A stretch of DNA of 64,000 bases from Tridacna crocea. Taxonomy: Eukaryota > Mollusca > Bivalvia > Cardiida > Cardiidae. The DNA lies in assembly GCA_943736015.1 (NCBI GenBank), contig OX031058.1:4789001-4853000 (forward strand). The letters are read 5' to 3'. The notes below the pieces were generated by a model. That model was not told where the DNA came from. It saw only the letters and a program-made list of their open reading frames with translations, and did no database searches. Shown here one piece after another: positions 52,201 through 62,654 of this stretch (position 1 is the stretch's first letter; every line of letters begins with the position of its first letter). A program made the position numbers and the translations under genes.

Positions 52201-53993
52201 GGTCTAATCTTAAAACGTCTCAGGGCAAAATGAAAGCAAGATATGACAACCATGTTATTGATAGAAAATTTAAACCAGGTGACAAAGTCCTTGCTCTTTT
52301 GCCAATACCTGGCAGACCTCTACAGGCAAGATATTTTGGACCCTACACTATTGACAAGAAAACAAGTGATTTAAACTATATAATTAATACTCCAGGAAGG
52401 CGTAAAAACAAACAAATGTGTCATGTAAATATGTTAAAGGAATACTTTGACAGAGATAGCTCTATTTCAAAACCAATTACAGTTGTAAACACTGTCCCAC
52501 AAGAATCAGATGTATCTGATCTTGAAGTAAATTCGGACTTTATTGATAAATCTGATCCTGGTCCATCTAAACTTGAGAATTCTGATATTTTGAGAAACCT
52601 CGACAACAAACTTTCTCACTTGGAACCATCGCAGCAGGAAGAGCTGAAACAGTTGATACATGAATATGAACATTTATTTCCTGATATCCCCACAAGAACA
52701 GATAAAATCTATCATGATGTCATTGTGGAAGATTCTAAACCAATAAAGCAACATCCATATAGAATGAATCCTTTGAAACAGAAATACCTCCAAGATGAAG
52801 TAAAATACTTACTGGAAAATGACTTTATTGAACCTAGCCAGAGTAATTACAGTTCACCATGTATATTAGTACCTAAATCAAATGGAACTTATAGAATGTG
52901 TACTGACTATCGTAAAGTGAACTCTGTGACAAAAACAGACTCTTTTCCAATACCAAGAATTGATGACTGTATTGACAAAGTTGGAAATTCTAAATATGTC
53001 ACCAAATTTGACCTGCTAAAAGGATTCTGGCAAGTTCCACTGACTGATAGAGCAAAAGAAGTATCAGCCTTTGCTACTCCAAACGGTCTGTACCAATACA
53101 AAGTTATGCCGTTTGGGATGAAAAATTCTCCTGCAACGTTTCAGCGACTTGTAAACAACGTTATATGTGAATTAGATGGCTGTGATGCATATATTGACGA
53201 CGTCATCATCTACTCAGACAGTTGGAGTGACCACCTTCAAAGAATCAGGAAGTTCTTCGACAGACTCAGTAAAGCGAAACTGACTGTGAATCTTGCAAAA
53301 ACTGAATTTTGTCATGCTACTGTAACATTTCTAGGACATCTTGTGGGACAGGGTCAAGTTAAACCTTTAGAAGCTAAAGTCAATGCTATCTCTGAGTTTC
53401 CTGTGCCTAAATGTAAAAGACAGCTGATGCGATTTCTTGGTATGGCTGGCTACTACAGGAAATTCTGTAAAAATTTCTCGGGTATTGCTGAACCTTTAAC
53501 AAATTTACTTAAGAAAAGCACAAAGTTCAAATGGAATGACATATGTCAAGATGCATTTGATCGTCTGAAAGCCATACTAAAGAGTGCACCAGTTCTCTTG
53601 GCACCTGATTTTGACAAATGTTTCAAATTAGCTGTTGATGCAAGTGATGTTGGTATTGGTGCTGTTCTTTTACAAGAAGATAATAATGGTATTGATCACC
53701 CAGTTTGTTACTTTTCTAAGAAATTTAACAAACATCAGAAAAATTACTCTACCATAGAAAAAGAGTGTCTTGCTTTAATTCTGGCAATCCAGCAGTTCGA
53801 AGTTTATTTAACCTCTTCAACTTCACCAATTGTTGTATTCAGTGATCATAACCCTTTAAGTTTTCTACACAAACTTAAGAATAAGAATCAAAGATTACTG
53901 AGGTGGAGTTTATTGCTTCAAGAGTTTAATCTTGACATAAGACACATAAAAGGGAAAGATAACATTATACCAGATGTTCTTTCAAGAGTTTGA
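49257..53993 (+). CDS. Gag-Pol polyprotein, Gmr1-like Ty3/Gypsy
   Basis: One uninterrupted 1578-residue frame. Residues 10-60 resemble a SAP-like helical region; 80-150 is an Arg/Glu coiled coil. Capsid is about 160-330, its C-terminal part (241-325, YRQKF...LMLVEEF...LEEAAARLAD) resembling the SCAN domain. Zinc knuckle C382-C385-H390-C395. Aspartic protease DTGAS at 469-473. Integrase: H723, H730, C757, C760, then D794, D853 and E889 (35 residues between the last two), and a GPY motif at 1028-1030; no chromodomain. Reverse transcriptase follows: D1252 and YIDD at 1312-1315. RNase H: D1461, E1501 or E1503, D1530, and the terminal PDVLSR. All catalytic residues I can check are present. Gag and pol are fused without frameshift, so the Gag:Pol ratio must be set by processing or other means. 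The start is the first ATG after the leader. Confidence 0.96.
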   Translation: MSFDLDKFTAEPSVELLNLGKKTDLLNLAKHYKLSEVKSSMRKHEIKNILVQYFVDEEIFNENALSLIVDVQSVSSSKELELKLQIRQLEIQEREKERERERQREERLEREKERERVREREREEREREEREKEREFQLRMREIEMQERANQPKQKTEYNFDVTKHIRLVPPFEEKEVDKYFLHFEKVAENLNWPKEHWTLLLQSILIGKAREIYTQLGVEQCHHYETVKELILKGYELVPEAYRQKFRNCKKDSNQTHVEFARNKEQLFDRWCCSKKIDQNYDKLRQLMLVEEFKRCIQSDVKTFLDEKQVETLEEAAARLADNYYLTHKVSFIHKPKPTSSHPQNKSMSGNSSGMPSQSNTPKPNSTSETKSQYPLSRPTCNYCKKPGHLVSECLKLKRKLESDEAKPTGLTTLRPRPQSSIKTNTIDIVTKPKSDSTMEIFEPFMLNGFVSLLGDNCPPTPIKILRDTGASQSLILADILPFSEKTSSGTSVLIQGVECGTVNIPLHHVNLSSDLVTGPVVIGIKPSLPFKGVHLLLGNDLAGDKVVVNPLVTGTPNIGQTDDPIEQEIPDLYPSCAVTRAMAKKAILKNSNSDINLTDTFICQYFNNEIKKSLDPSLSDTQTDSSMSCHSPPRSIDQGHDTLSKSQLIQEQQTDPEISKLIFRALPEDEISQVPMCYYIKNGILMRKWRPFDVPADDEWAVYHQIVVPKSYRHEILSIAHESPMSGHLGINKTYHKIITHFYWPGLKSDVSKYCKTCHTCQMVGKPNQTIPKAQLQPIPAFDEPFSRILIDCVGPLPRTKSGNEYLLTIMCTSTRFPEAIPLRNIKTKSIVKALIKFFTFVGLPKSIQSDQGSNFMSGIFQQVMHELGIKQYRSSAYHPESQGALERFHQTLKNMIRSYCFDTEKDWDEGIHLLLFAARESVQESLGFSPFELVFGHSVRGPLKLLKEKFLSNDETPLNLLQYVSDFRNRLSRACEVARSNLKTSQGKMKARYDNHVIDRKFKPGDKVLALLPIPGRPLQARYFGPYTIDKKTSDLNYIINTPGRRKNKQMCHVNMLKEYFDRDSSISKPITVVNTVPQESDVSDLEVNSDFIDKSDPGPSKLENSDILRNLDNKLSHLEPSQQEELKQLIHEYEHLFPDIPTRTDKIYHDVIVEDSKPIKQHPYRMNPLKQKYLQDEVKYLLENDFIEPSQSNYSSPCILVPKSNGTYRMCTDYRKVNSVTKTDSFPIPRIDDCIDKVGNSKYVTKFDLLKGFWQVPLTDRAKEVSAFATPNGLYQYKVMPFGMKNSPATFQRLVNNVICELDGCDAYIDDVIIYSDSWSDHLQRIRKFFDRLSKAKLTVNLAKTEFCHATVTFLGHLVGQGQVKPLEAKVNAISEFPVPKCKRQLMRFLGMAGYYRKFCKNFSGIAEPLTNLLKKSTKFKWNDICQDAFDRLKAILKSAPVLLAPDFDKCFKLAVDASDVGIGAVLLQEDNNGIDHPVCYFSKKFNKHQKNYSTIEKECLALILAIQQFEVYLTSSTSPIVVFSDHNPLSFLHKLKNKNQRLLRWSLLLQEFNLDIRHIKGKDNIIPDVLSRV

Positions 53994-54201
53994 AATTCCA
54001 ATAGTTATTTTCCCTATATCATGTTTAAACTGAATTTTTAAATTGTACTTTCATTACCTGGATTATTTTCATTAGTCTGAAATAATTAATATTTGAGTTT
54101 GTCATTTCCTATGTATACTTCAGATAAAGTATCATATACATGTATATAAATAATATTGCAAAAAAGAAAGATTCATTTCATAAACCTTCCTTTTTCTTTT
54201 C

Positions 54202-54212
54202 AAGGGGGGAAG
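54202..54212 (+). other. Polypurine tract of Gmr1-like element
   Basis: AAGGGGGGAAG directly precedes the right LTR. It resembles the AGAGGGGGTG tract of the TRIMs. Confidence 0.85.
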
Positions 54213-54771
54213 TGTTATGTACATACCTAGTTATTCCTAGCTTTGTTCATGTGTGTATCTATTTTGAATGGTTTTCTCCTGTTGCTATTTTTAGAACTGG
54301 ATTCTCTCTTGTGGAATATTGTGCTGGAAGTTTCCAGGCCTTTTTACAATCTGTTTACTAGAAGTTATGCAACTGATTTTAACATGAATTTTCTGGAAGT
54401 TTCCCTGTTATTATAAAAGGAAAAGCTTTTTACATCTCAGTGTTCACTAGTTAATACATGATTGCCAGATTACAGTGGGGATTATTTTGTGTTTGTGTCA
54501 TAATTAGTGCTTGGATTACATTCAGTTTGGATTCGGATCAGACAAGACTAAAGTGAGGATTACTTCGTGTGCTTGGATTACATTCAGTTTGGATCAGGAT
54601 CAGACTGGAATTAAGACTGGAATAATTTATCTTCTGAATTTAACGTCTAAGGTATTGTTTTGTACTATTGTAATATTGTCACTGTTTATTTGATATTTTT
54701 GTTAATAAATTCTGTTAATTGTTATCGTTTGTTGCTGGCTTCTTCTTTCTAGTTACGCCTGACTCGTAACA
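54213..54771 (+). repeat. Right LTR of Gmr1-like element
   Basis: 559 bp, two substitutions from the left LTR. AATAAA at 54704-54709 probably directs 3' end formation. Confidence 0.95.
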
Positions 54772-54883
54772 GGGGTTGTTTTTTAAGTTATTAAATATTA
54801 TCCTACTAAATAAGCCAAATGCCGCCTTTAAAACCTATAGTAAAAACTCAAATGTTATTTCAAAGGAATATTTCGAGGAAAAA

Positions 54884-54999
54884 TATCTCCGTATCGGATA
54901 GTGTAGATCTAGGATCAGACTGCACGTTCTTCCTGGTGTGATCTGAATCTATATTGTCTGCAAAAGGTCATCGAGTCACGCTTGGCAGCCTAAGGGTTA
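54884..54999. repeat. Family C foldback element
   Basis: Hairpin GTGTAGATCTAGGATCAGAC with a diverged partner arm, then the terminus CTTGGCAGCCTAAGGGTTAA (TTAA 54996-54999), the complement of the TTAACCCTTAGGCTGC end. Confidence 0.75.
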
Positions 55000-55599
55000 A
55001 TGTTGTCTGCATACAAAAAGTTCTATCAACACGCCCGGCAGGATACAACGCTTATGATACCGCTTTACTCTCTGAAGTCTACCGGAAAATTGGTAAAACA
55101 ACAGTTCTTTTTTGTGTGTGTCTTCGAAAAAGATAATTGATAAAACTACCTGCACAGCCGTTTTAAGATTTTTGTCTTATTTATTGCGTTTAGGGTGTAT
55201 TTCATATAAAACATATGACCCTTTCACTATTCGGGTATATACAGGATTGGGAAAGATTGTTCGGTGGAAAGGGAAGTAACTCGTGGTAGCGCGTCAGTAA
55301 CGGTAATTGGCAGATGGTCTATTGAAATGTAACATGCATGTACATGTAACATTTAAAAGTGCATACTTGTTACTCTTTTTTTCAATTACATGTTTGTAGA
55401 AAATATGCCGTTAAGAAGACATTCTCGTTAACACGGAGATGCGTCAAATCATTACTGAGTGAGGATTAAATTCATGAGACACGTTCCTCAGGCAAACCAA
55501 CATATTGTAATCTCAGAAGTTTATGGAAAGTTTAGTCTTTTCCTTTATTTTGTTATACGAAAAAGATAAATCATTATTTTCTTTTCAGAAAATGTCCGC
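55000..55599. other. Unassigned stretch
   Basis: Frame 54954-55136 has no identifiable domain. No repeat recognised. Confidence 0.4.
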
Positions 55600-55870
55600 A
55601 AACTATACAATGAATATTATTATACTGCAAAAAAAATTCTCGTTATTTGATTGGTTAACATGCCAGGAACATATATACCATGTACCCTGGCAAAAATCAT
55701 GTAAAGCCAGTTTCCTTTTTGAGTGCCCCGTAAACATCACTACACGTGCAACACAACATCCAAAATGGCGGCATAGATCGATCACCAGACTGCACATTTA
55801 TGCACCAAACTGCGCTAGTTAGTGAATTCAGTTTCCAGTGACGTCAATTTTTATTGAATCGGGGCACTCA
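55600..55870 (-). repeat. Family H downstream module, inverted
   Basis: Read on the minus strand it carries the GAGTGCCCCGATTCAAT, CATCCAAAATGG-complement and GTGATGTTTACGGGGC blocks that follow the family H palindrome elsewhere. Confidence 0.6.
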
Positions 55871-56069
55871 GAAAGAAATGTCTATTTCGTCAGCATCCTC
55901 GATTCGTAAGATTAAACAAGCAATTTCGTTGAAATGATATCCCCCGCCGAAAAAGACCTTTTTTGATACAAACGTATAAGAGGTATTGTGTTTTGCATGT
56001 GCATGTGGCCTTTTTGTTATTGGTCCATGATAAAATTATACATTAAGCTCCCTTGTTCCATGGCACAGG

Positions 56070-56745
56070 ATTTCATTACATAATAATTCAAAAATCATAA
56101 AAAGCAGAGTTATCATTCTTGTACAATGCAGTCCCCCACAACAAAATCTATCCACGTATGAAGAAACATGTCATTAACTGAAATAATTTTTGAGTTATGT
56201 CCTGGACAAAAATTGAGCCTGAAAAATAACAAAGGGCAATAATTCAAAAATCATATTGCCAGAGTTATCGTTCTTGTACACTGCACTCACAGTAAGATCC
56301 ATCCACCGATTAAGTTACATGTTCATATCTGAAATAGTTTTTCAATTATGTTCTGGACAAAAGTTAAGCCTGAAAAATAAGAAGGGGTAATAACTCAAAA
56401 ATTATGAAAGTTAGAGTTATTATTCTTCTGCACTGCACTTCTCCTTATTGAAATCTAGACACATACAAATTTTCAAGTTGATATGTGAAACAATTTTCAA
56501 GTTATGTGCTAGAGAAAAAAATTAAGCCTGAAAAATAACGAAGGGCAATAACTCCAAAAATTTGAAGGACAGAGTTGTCATTCATGTACACTGCACTCCT
56601 CCTTAACGAGATCTATCCACTTACGAAGTTTGAAGTTGGTATCTGAAATACTGGTTAAGTTATCTTCCGGTTAAAAATCGGGGACGGAAGGAGGGACTGA
56701 CAGAGACTATGACCATATTCCCCCCCACCAGGGGGATAATAAGTA
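56070..56745 (+). repeat. GGGCAATAACTC tandem array 1
   Basis: Four units of about 155 bp starting near 56076, 56228, 56383 and 56537, each with GGGCAATAACTCAAAAAT, GAGTTATCGTTCTTGTACAC and CTGCACTC blocks. The array ends in GACGGAAGGAGGGACTGACA and a C-run/GGGGGA motif. Confidence 0.8.
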
Positions 56746-56859
56746 TGAAAAATAAACTAGCACTTGTTCCAGAACAGGATAAATTCATCAAAGGGTAATC
56801 AGTCAAAAAAAGCCTGTGAATCTAAATAGAAATGTGCGAACAAAAATCCAAAGTGAAAA

Positions 56860-57455
56860 TTTACAAAGGGCAATAACTCCAAAAATACTTAAGATAGAGT
56901 TATGGTTCTTGTGCACTGCACTTCTCCTCAATTAGTTCTATATGTGTGTGAAGTTTCAAGTTCCTAGCTTTAATACTTTTGGAGATATGCTCGGGACAAA
57001 AATCCAAAGTGAAAATTTACAAAGGGCAATAACTCCAGAAATACTGAAGACAGAGTTATGGTTCTTATGCACTGCACTTCTCCTCAATGAGTTCTATATA
57101 TGTGTGAAGTTTCAAGTTCCTAGCTTTTATACTTTTGGAGATATGCTCCTGACAAAAGTCCAAAGTAAAAATGTACAAAGGGCAATAACTCCAAAAATAC
57201 TGAAGACATAAAAAAATCCAGAAAAAAAGTGTACAAAGGGCAATAACTCCAAAAAATACTGAAGATAGAGTTATGGTTCTTGTACACTGCACGCCTCCTT
57301 AATGAGATCTATCCACCTATGAAGTTTGAAGATGATATCTCAAATACTTTTGGAGATATGCTCCGGACAAAAATGTGGGACGGAAGGACGGAATGACGGA
57401 AGGACGGACGGAGACTATTACCAATTCCCCCTCCGCCTTACGGTGGGGGATAAAA
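56860..57455 (+). repeat. GGGCAATAACTC tandem array 2
   Basis: Units near 56866, 57018, 57175 (truncated) and 57232, ending in ACGGAAGGACGGAATGACGG and CCCCCTCCGCCTTACGG. A frame of 89 codons (56942-57211) arises from two successive units and is not a gene. Confidence 0.8.
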
Positions 57456-57515
57456 ACAGGAAAATTTCGCTTAACACGCTTTGAAAGGATGAAACTTTGC
57501 AGTATAATAAATTTG

Positions 57516-57664
57516 TTGTACGGTCAGGTGGCAGGGGACTTGGAAACTTGTTTACGGCTGTGTCGAATTATGACGCCCCGAGCATCGGCCTAACGCTCGG
57601 GGCGTCATAATTCGACACAGCCGTGAACAAGTTTCCAAGTTCCCTGCCACCTGACCGTACAACT
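57516..57664. repeat. Near-perfect palindrome of about 148 bp (family H)
   Basis: TTGTACGGTCAGGTGGCAGG on the left is matched through the whole length to CCTGCCACCTGACCGTACAA on the right, with a small loop at CATCGGCCTAACG. Only a few unpaired positions. Confidence 0.92.
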
Positions 57665-57741
57665 AATAATGTTTTACTCTGACACAACGAAAAAATTATC
57701 CCTAATTACTACACTATTTCAGTAGAATCCAGATAATAATA

Positions 57742-58240
57742 TTAGTTGTACGGTCAGGTAGAAAGGAGCTTTGCTAGTTGTACGTTCACGTGACAGGGGA
57801 CTTGGGTAATTATTCCCGGCTGTGGTGAATCATGTCGCCCCGAGACGAAGTGGCGATATGATTCAGCACAGCCGTGAAAAAAGTTTCCAAGTCCCCTGCC
57901 ACCTGACCGTACAATAAATTTATCATAATGTAAAGTTTTCCCATGCAAACGTGTGTTAAGCCAATTCTATCTTTTTTTATTATTATTTACAAAACTGAGT
58001 ACGCTGACGAAGTAGAAATTTCCTTCTGAGTGCCCCAATTCAATGAAAATTGACATCACTTCGAACTGACGTCACTGAAACCTTGGTTATACGAGCTAAA
58101 ACGTGCAGATTGGTGCATAATCTTGATGTTTATCTTGATCGACGCAGCCATTTTAGATGTTGTGTTGATGGTGTAGTCATGTACACGGGGCTTCCAAAAG
58201 GGAAACTGCTTTTACTTTGGTTTTGCGAGTGTACATGATG
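57742..58240 (+). repeat. Family H composite repeat
   Basis: Palindrome GTACGTTCACGTGACAGGGG ... CCACCTGACCGTACAA (about 57778-57913), then AATTTATCATAATGTAAAG, CGTGTGTTAAGCC and the downstream module to GTCATGTACACGGGGC and GGGAAACTGCTTTTAC. Confidence 0.75.
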
Positions 58241-58263
58241 TACGTGTATATGGTCGGGACAAA

Positions 58264-58700
58264 TTATCTAATCAGATCACGAGAAATTTCTTTGCAGTAT
58301 AATGAGGAAACTTGCTCACGGCTGTGGCAAATCATGTCGCCAACTTGCCTTCTTCGACCTAAGATGAAGATGACATGACTTGCCACAGCCGTGAACAAGT
58401 AACCAAGTCCCTTGTCACATTTCCGTGCAACGAATTTATTATAGTGCAAAATTTTACCATTTTAACGTGTATTTAGCAAAATTTCCCTGTTTTACGGTAT
58501 CGCATATTTAAACGTTGACGAAAAAGAATTTCCCTTCTGAGGGTCTCCAGAAAAACTGAAGTCTCTGAAAACTGGTGTCGATGAAACCTTGGTAAATGGC
58601 AAGTTGGGTGTATGAACTTGATGATGTCACTGCGATAGTTATTAAACGTATTTTTATTCATACATGGATTTAAAGTACAAAAAATAAACTTCAAGGTAAG
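58264..58700 (+). repeat. Family H composite repeat, next unit
   Basis: Palindrome GAAACTTGCTCACGGCTGTG / complement (about 58310-58412), then AATTTATTATAGTGCAAAAT, AACGTGTATTTAGCAAAAT and a shortened downstream module. Confidence 0.7.
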
Positions 58701-58844
58701 TAACTATACATTTTAAATAAACTTCAAGGTAAGTAACTATACATTTTTATGATTTTAGGTAAAGATAAACGGCCATTATTTGCCTCAAACGACACTTCAC
58801 TATTTGCCGACCTCGTTTTAACGTTGTGTATTTGTTTTAGAATG

Positions 58845-59080
58845 ACAACGTGTATTTAGCAAAATTTCTCTGTCTCATGGTCTCACAAATTGAGAAGGTT
58901 GACGAAATAGTATTTCCCTTTTGAGTGCCTCGATAAAAACTGACGTCAGTGAGAATTGACGACAATGACTTTGGTAAAACGTACAGTTTGGTGCATGAGC
59001 TTGATGATGTCAATGCAGTAGACATTCGACGTGTTCTTATTAAAATAAGGATTAAAAAAAAAACTTCAAGGTAAATAACT
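58845..59080 (+). repeat. Family H downstream module, third unit
   Basis: ACGTGTATTTAGCAAAATTT, GTTGACGAAATAGTATTTCC and GAGTGCCTCGATAAAAACTG blocks without a palindrome. AAACTTCAAGGTAAATAACT also occurs at the end of the previous unit, where it is itself duplicated (58689 and 58721). Confidence 0.65.
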
Positions 59081-60550
59081 ATGCATTTTACTGAATTGTA
59101 GGTATAACTAAACCGTTAGTTGCCTCAAATGACACTTCTCAATTTGTGTACCTGACAACTTTTGAATAGCCCATGTATTTGTTTTAGAATGACTAGAAAG
59201 GATAATATTTTGTAACTGTACTGAACAAAACTTCTAACCAAGCACTTATTGAAATGAGATATTTCAAACAAAAAAGATATGTTTTTACCTTTTGTTTTGC
59301 ATGTTACGATTTTCTGGTGTGTTCCTATGCAGCGTCAAGAACCATCAAGAAAAACAAGAAATAATATGGTGCATGCTACTCAGTATGTTTGTCTTCTGGG
59401 TGGCTCTCCCGCCTTTTGTGTTACAACTTGTAGTTACGTATATGGGACTTCCGAAAGGGGAACTTCTTTTACGTAGATGTTGCCAGTGTAAAGGAATATA
59501 ATTTTTTGGGCATATTATTCAACCAGATTGTAGTTAATTTCTTTCTAGTGTAATAAGTAAACTTACAACATTAATTATATCTCTTGCGTACTTTTCGACG
59601 ATATTTTTTTTCTATTTGCAAAAAAGTTAACCAGTGTATCTAAATCAAAGTAGAGAAAGGTACCGTTCAATGACAACTGCTCTAATGAAAAAATCACCAT
59701 AAAAGTTAGACGTCGTTATTCATCGTAATGAAAGAGCCAGGAAAAAACTCCACGCGAATGCAGTTGAAGAAGAATACCACTTTATTTTAGATAGGCTCTT
59801 TTACATGTCTTGTACGTATAATAATGCTGACATCTTTTCTTCGCCTTCTTTTCATCATACTATTTGTTCTGAATTTACCATGTCTACTCATGTTCTGCCT
59901 TTGCAATGTAGGCAATGTAAAAGATTCTTCGCGAAATATAGGTTTTGAATTTACTTTGACATTTGAGTTTTTATCAGTTTCTTTACAAGAATTTTCATAC
60001 GCGAAAGAAAAAAACACCTAAATACAAATCTGGTTACGAACCATTAAAGATCGTGCAAGTGTAAAAAGAGATACAAAAGTAATACTTCAACGAATAGATA
60101 AATTTGTTTGAATGAAATTTCGTTTGTAATTAAAGTAATTCAGATGAATTCCAAAGCGAATTGAATTCATATCGGTACGGCATCTTCATTTTGATTTTTT
60201 AAAAGGGAAATCTGAGACACTCCATCAAGATGTAATTCAAATTCTACATAAATGGAAAAGAACACTCCTTTAAGTCTTTAAGTCGCCAATTACTACTACA
60301 GTTTCTATAGTTATTACTATGTTATAGTCGTGTTGTTTGTATTTTAATGCTTTCATTTCGGCTTGCCTGAAACTGTATCGGATTGTTTTGATATAGTTTC
60401 CAAGCAGGCTATTTATAAACATGATTCCACATTTAAAGAACATGTTTCATTCGACAACATGTTTTCTCCACACTTTTCCATTTCTTCAGTCAGTTTATCT
60501 ATGATCAATAAGACCTGGTGTTGTTGTTCTGTTCTGTTTAACTTAAGCCA
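59081..60550. other. Mostly unassigned
   Basis: About 59425-59500 (GGGACTTCCGAAAGGGGAAC) is a last piece of the family H module. No gene recognised; frames near 59279-59501 and 59787-60021 lack identifiable domains. Confidence 0.4.
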
Positions 60551-60768
60551 GCCCGGGTGGCTCAGTGGTGACCGTGTCGGACTCATGACCTGGTGGTTGT
60601 GAGTTCGATACCCGGCTGAGGCGAACTTTCTTTTCGGTGTATTTTCGCCTCTCACCTCTGCTGAAGCATGTGAGAAAAATAGTCGGTGGCTTTGGAAAGT
60701 ACCGGTGTGAGAAAGCCAGGAAACACATGTGCGTCACCGACCGCCATGATATGACCTTAGTTGTTAAA
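60551..60768 (+). mobile_element. tRNA-derived SINE, copy 2
   Basis: GCCCGGGTGGCTCAGTGGTG head with canonical A box (60558-60568) and canonical B box GTTCGATAC (60603-60611). The body matches copy 1 but lacks about 16 bp after CTTTGGAAAG and is cut after ATGACCTTAGTTGTTAAAGT, so the GGCGTTAAACCCC end and tail are missing. Confidence 0.85.
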
Positions 60769-61858
60769 GTAGTTCTTTCTAAGTCTATGTAAAACAATTT
60801 GTTCTTGACTATATTGTCCTACCAAGGAATTTTGGCGGGCTATATTGTTAAGGGCCCGAATACCTTCTGGTCTATTTGTCCACTGGCCAAGTTGCCCTGC
60901 ATTCCCTTGGAATTAATTGGAATTACTGCATGTTACACACCTTTCTCGATTATTTAAAGCAGAACTACCCATATCAGGGAATAGGTATCGATTTTTCATT
61001 GTTTGATAGATTTCTGTATATCAACCTTTTAATTGAATATCATTAAACAACATCATAAAACGTTGATATACGTTGTTGTCCAACAAGGAAACAAGAAAGA
61101 ATTCTGTTAAATATATAAACATATCTGGGATGATTGTAGTATGCGCATTGTAATTTTTCAAGATCTATCGACCTTTGTAAAAGATGTCTGTTACATCATG
61201 TATTTATTGTTTCGGCTAGAAAGACTTCAAGTATTTAAAGCTTTATAAAAAGAGTATGAGTATGATATACAGAAATCTTTGTGTTAATTGATAATTATAC
61301 AGCTTGTTAAATGAACGACTAGCTAGCAATACCCTCGGCAATTAGCTTTTAGCTGTGTGTATCATGTCAGTGAAAAAAATCAATCAACAATTAATTAGTA
61401 ATTAGCCGATGTCAAAAACAGATTAAAGACGGCATTACTGGAACCGGTTTGAGAAGGTCATGATCTTTACGGAGGCAAACCATACATTCTGTATGTCTGG
61501 AGGGGTGGTTTCAATTTAATATAAAACCTTGTGTGACTCCACTAATTATAATTTACAATTCAAAGAATTGTTTTTATATCAAAGTAAACAAAAATGTATT
61601 ATGAATGATGAATCTATGTAGAAAGAGCCTGTGTAATAGCTTTATATAGTGATATTTCCGGTTAAGGGTGTGACGGATATAATTTACTCTCAAGAGGATT
61701 TCGTGACAGATCTTCCAACAAAGGATCATGTGAAGTACTGTTTGTCAAATTGTAGAGACGATAGGGTAATGAAATGATATATTGCGCCGGTATTGTCAAT
61801 ACATTTGTATACGCAGAGATCAATTGGGGGGGGGGGGAATTATTTCTCTTCCAAACCC
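60769..61858. other. Unassigned stretch
   Basis: AT-rich with a G-run near 61827. No gene or repeat recognised. Confidence 0.4.
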
Positions 61859-61905
61859 TATGTTGTAGGTACTCATTAGAATCGTCTCAATCCAGGTGGA
61901 CGCTA
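61859..61905. repeat. Fragment of the 172-bp tandem unit
   Basis: CAAACCCTATGTTGTAGGTACTC-type block and ATTAGAATCGTCTCAAT match the first half of the unit at 9473. Confidence 0.6.
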
Positions 61906-62065
61906 ACCCTTGGGCTGCTAAGCGCGACTCAATGACCATTTGCGGACAGTGTAGGGTAAAATGCATAGAGCGTCCAGTCTAATGTTTGATCCACACTGTC
62001 TGATAAGGGCATATTTTTCTACAATACGATATCCTTGAAGTAGTAAAATTTGAGATTCTATCATC
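61906..62065. repeat. Family C foldback element
   Basis: CTAACCCTTGGGCTGCTAAG end, GCGGACAGTGTAGGGTAAAA and a poorly paired partner TTTGATCCACACTGTC. A still older relative lies near 62228-62305. Confidence 0.65.
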
Positions 62066-62424
62066 GCATTAAAAGTTCCATTCCTCTGTACCAGCGTAAT
62101 TAAAAGTAAGTTTTTGAAATGGACAATTCATGTACTTTCGAAACAAATAAGAATAATGCCGTTCTAAGTTTTGGGAAAATTCTACATATCTGACTGAACA
62201 TTGCCTTAGGCGTGGAAAACTTTCAGTGCCTCAGCGGACAGTGCAAACCAAAATAAGTCTCCGATAACCGTTCGGTCTGAACTCGGATCAACACCACCCG
62301 ATATGTTTGAAAAATAACAAAGTCTAAAATAAGTTTGAAATAACTAAAAAAATATTAGTTTCTCTGACTGATATGCATTTCACTTATCTAGAGCTCAATC
62401 CTTTACATGATTGATGGGATTGGC
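62066..62424. other. Unassigned, with decayed family C piece
   Basis: GCGGACAGTGCAAACC...CGGATCAACACCACCCG at about 62236-62301; otherwise nothing recognised. Confidence 0.45.
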
Positions 62425-62654
62425 TTCAACCCTTTCCCAAACAATCCCTGGGTTTTACGGGTCTGGAATAGTAACCTTTTGAAAACATTGTGGGAAAAGG
62501 AGACAATGCTGGTGACCAGCATTGTCTCCTTTTCCCACAATGTTTTCAATCCTATCATAGACAGAAATAATCTTTTCAGCAAGAGCTGAATTGTCGTCTG
62601 CAAATGCTTTCAATTTGGTCTAGTCCAAAAGTTTGTCGCTTGGGAAAGGGTTAA
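62425..62654 (+). repeat. Family A MITE with co-varied hairpin
   Basis: Left end CCCTTTCCCAAACAATCCC, right end CTTGGGAAAGGGTTAA (TTAA 62651-62654). The hairpin (about 62480-62546) has AGACAATGC in one arm and GCATTGTCT in the other, where most copies have AGAAAATGC and GCATTTTCT: a matched change. Confidence 0.92.

Larger units (their letters stand above)
48492..54771 (+). mobile_element. Complete Gmr1-like Ty3/Gypsy LTR retrotransposon
   Basis: A 6280-bp element: 559-bp LTRs with TGTTA...TAACA ends, primer site, leader, one gag-pol frame of 1578 codons, short 3' untranslated part and polypurine tract. The LTRs differ at only two positions (48556/54277 and 48749/54470, both C-to-T), so insertion is recent. 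GGGG precedes the left LTR and follows the right one, fitting a 4-bp duplication, although the left flank is a run of six G. Integrase lies upstream of reverse transcriptase, which places it in the Gmr1 group and not among ordinary Gypsy elements. No envelope frame is present. It is the only apparently intact autonomous element in the window. Confidence 0.95.

Noticed and set aside
48492-54771. An endogenous retrovirus with envelope
   Set aside because: No frame follows RNase H before the polypurine tract; only about 220 bp of non-coding sequence is there.
56942-57211. 89-codon frame with an internally repeated VKFQVPSF motif
   Set aside because: Arises from two tandem units of the GGGCAATAACTC array.
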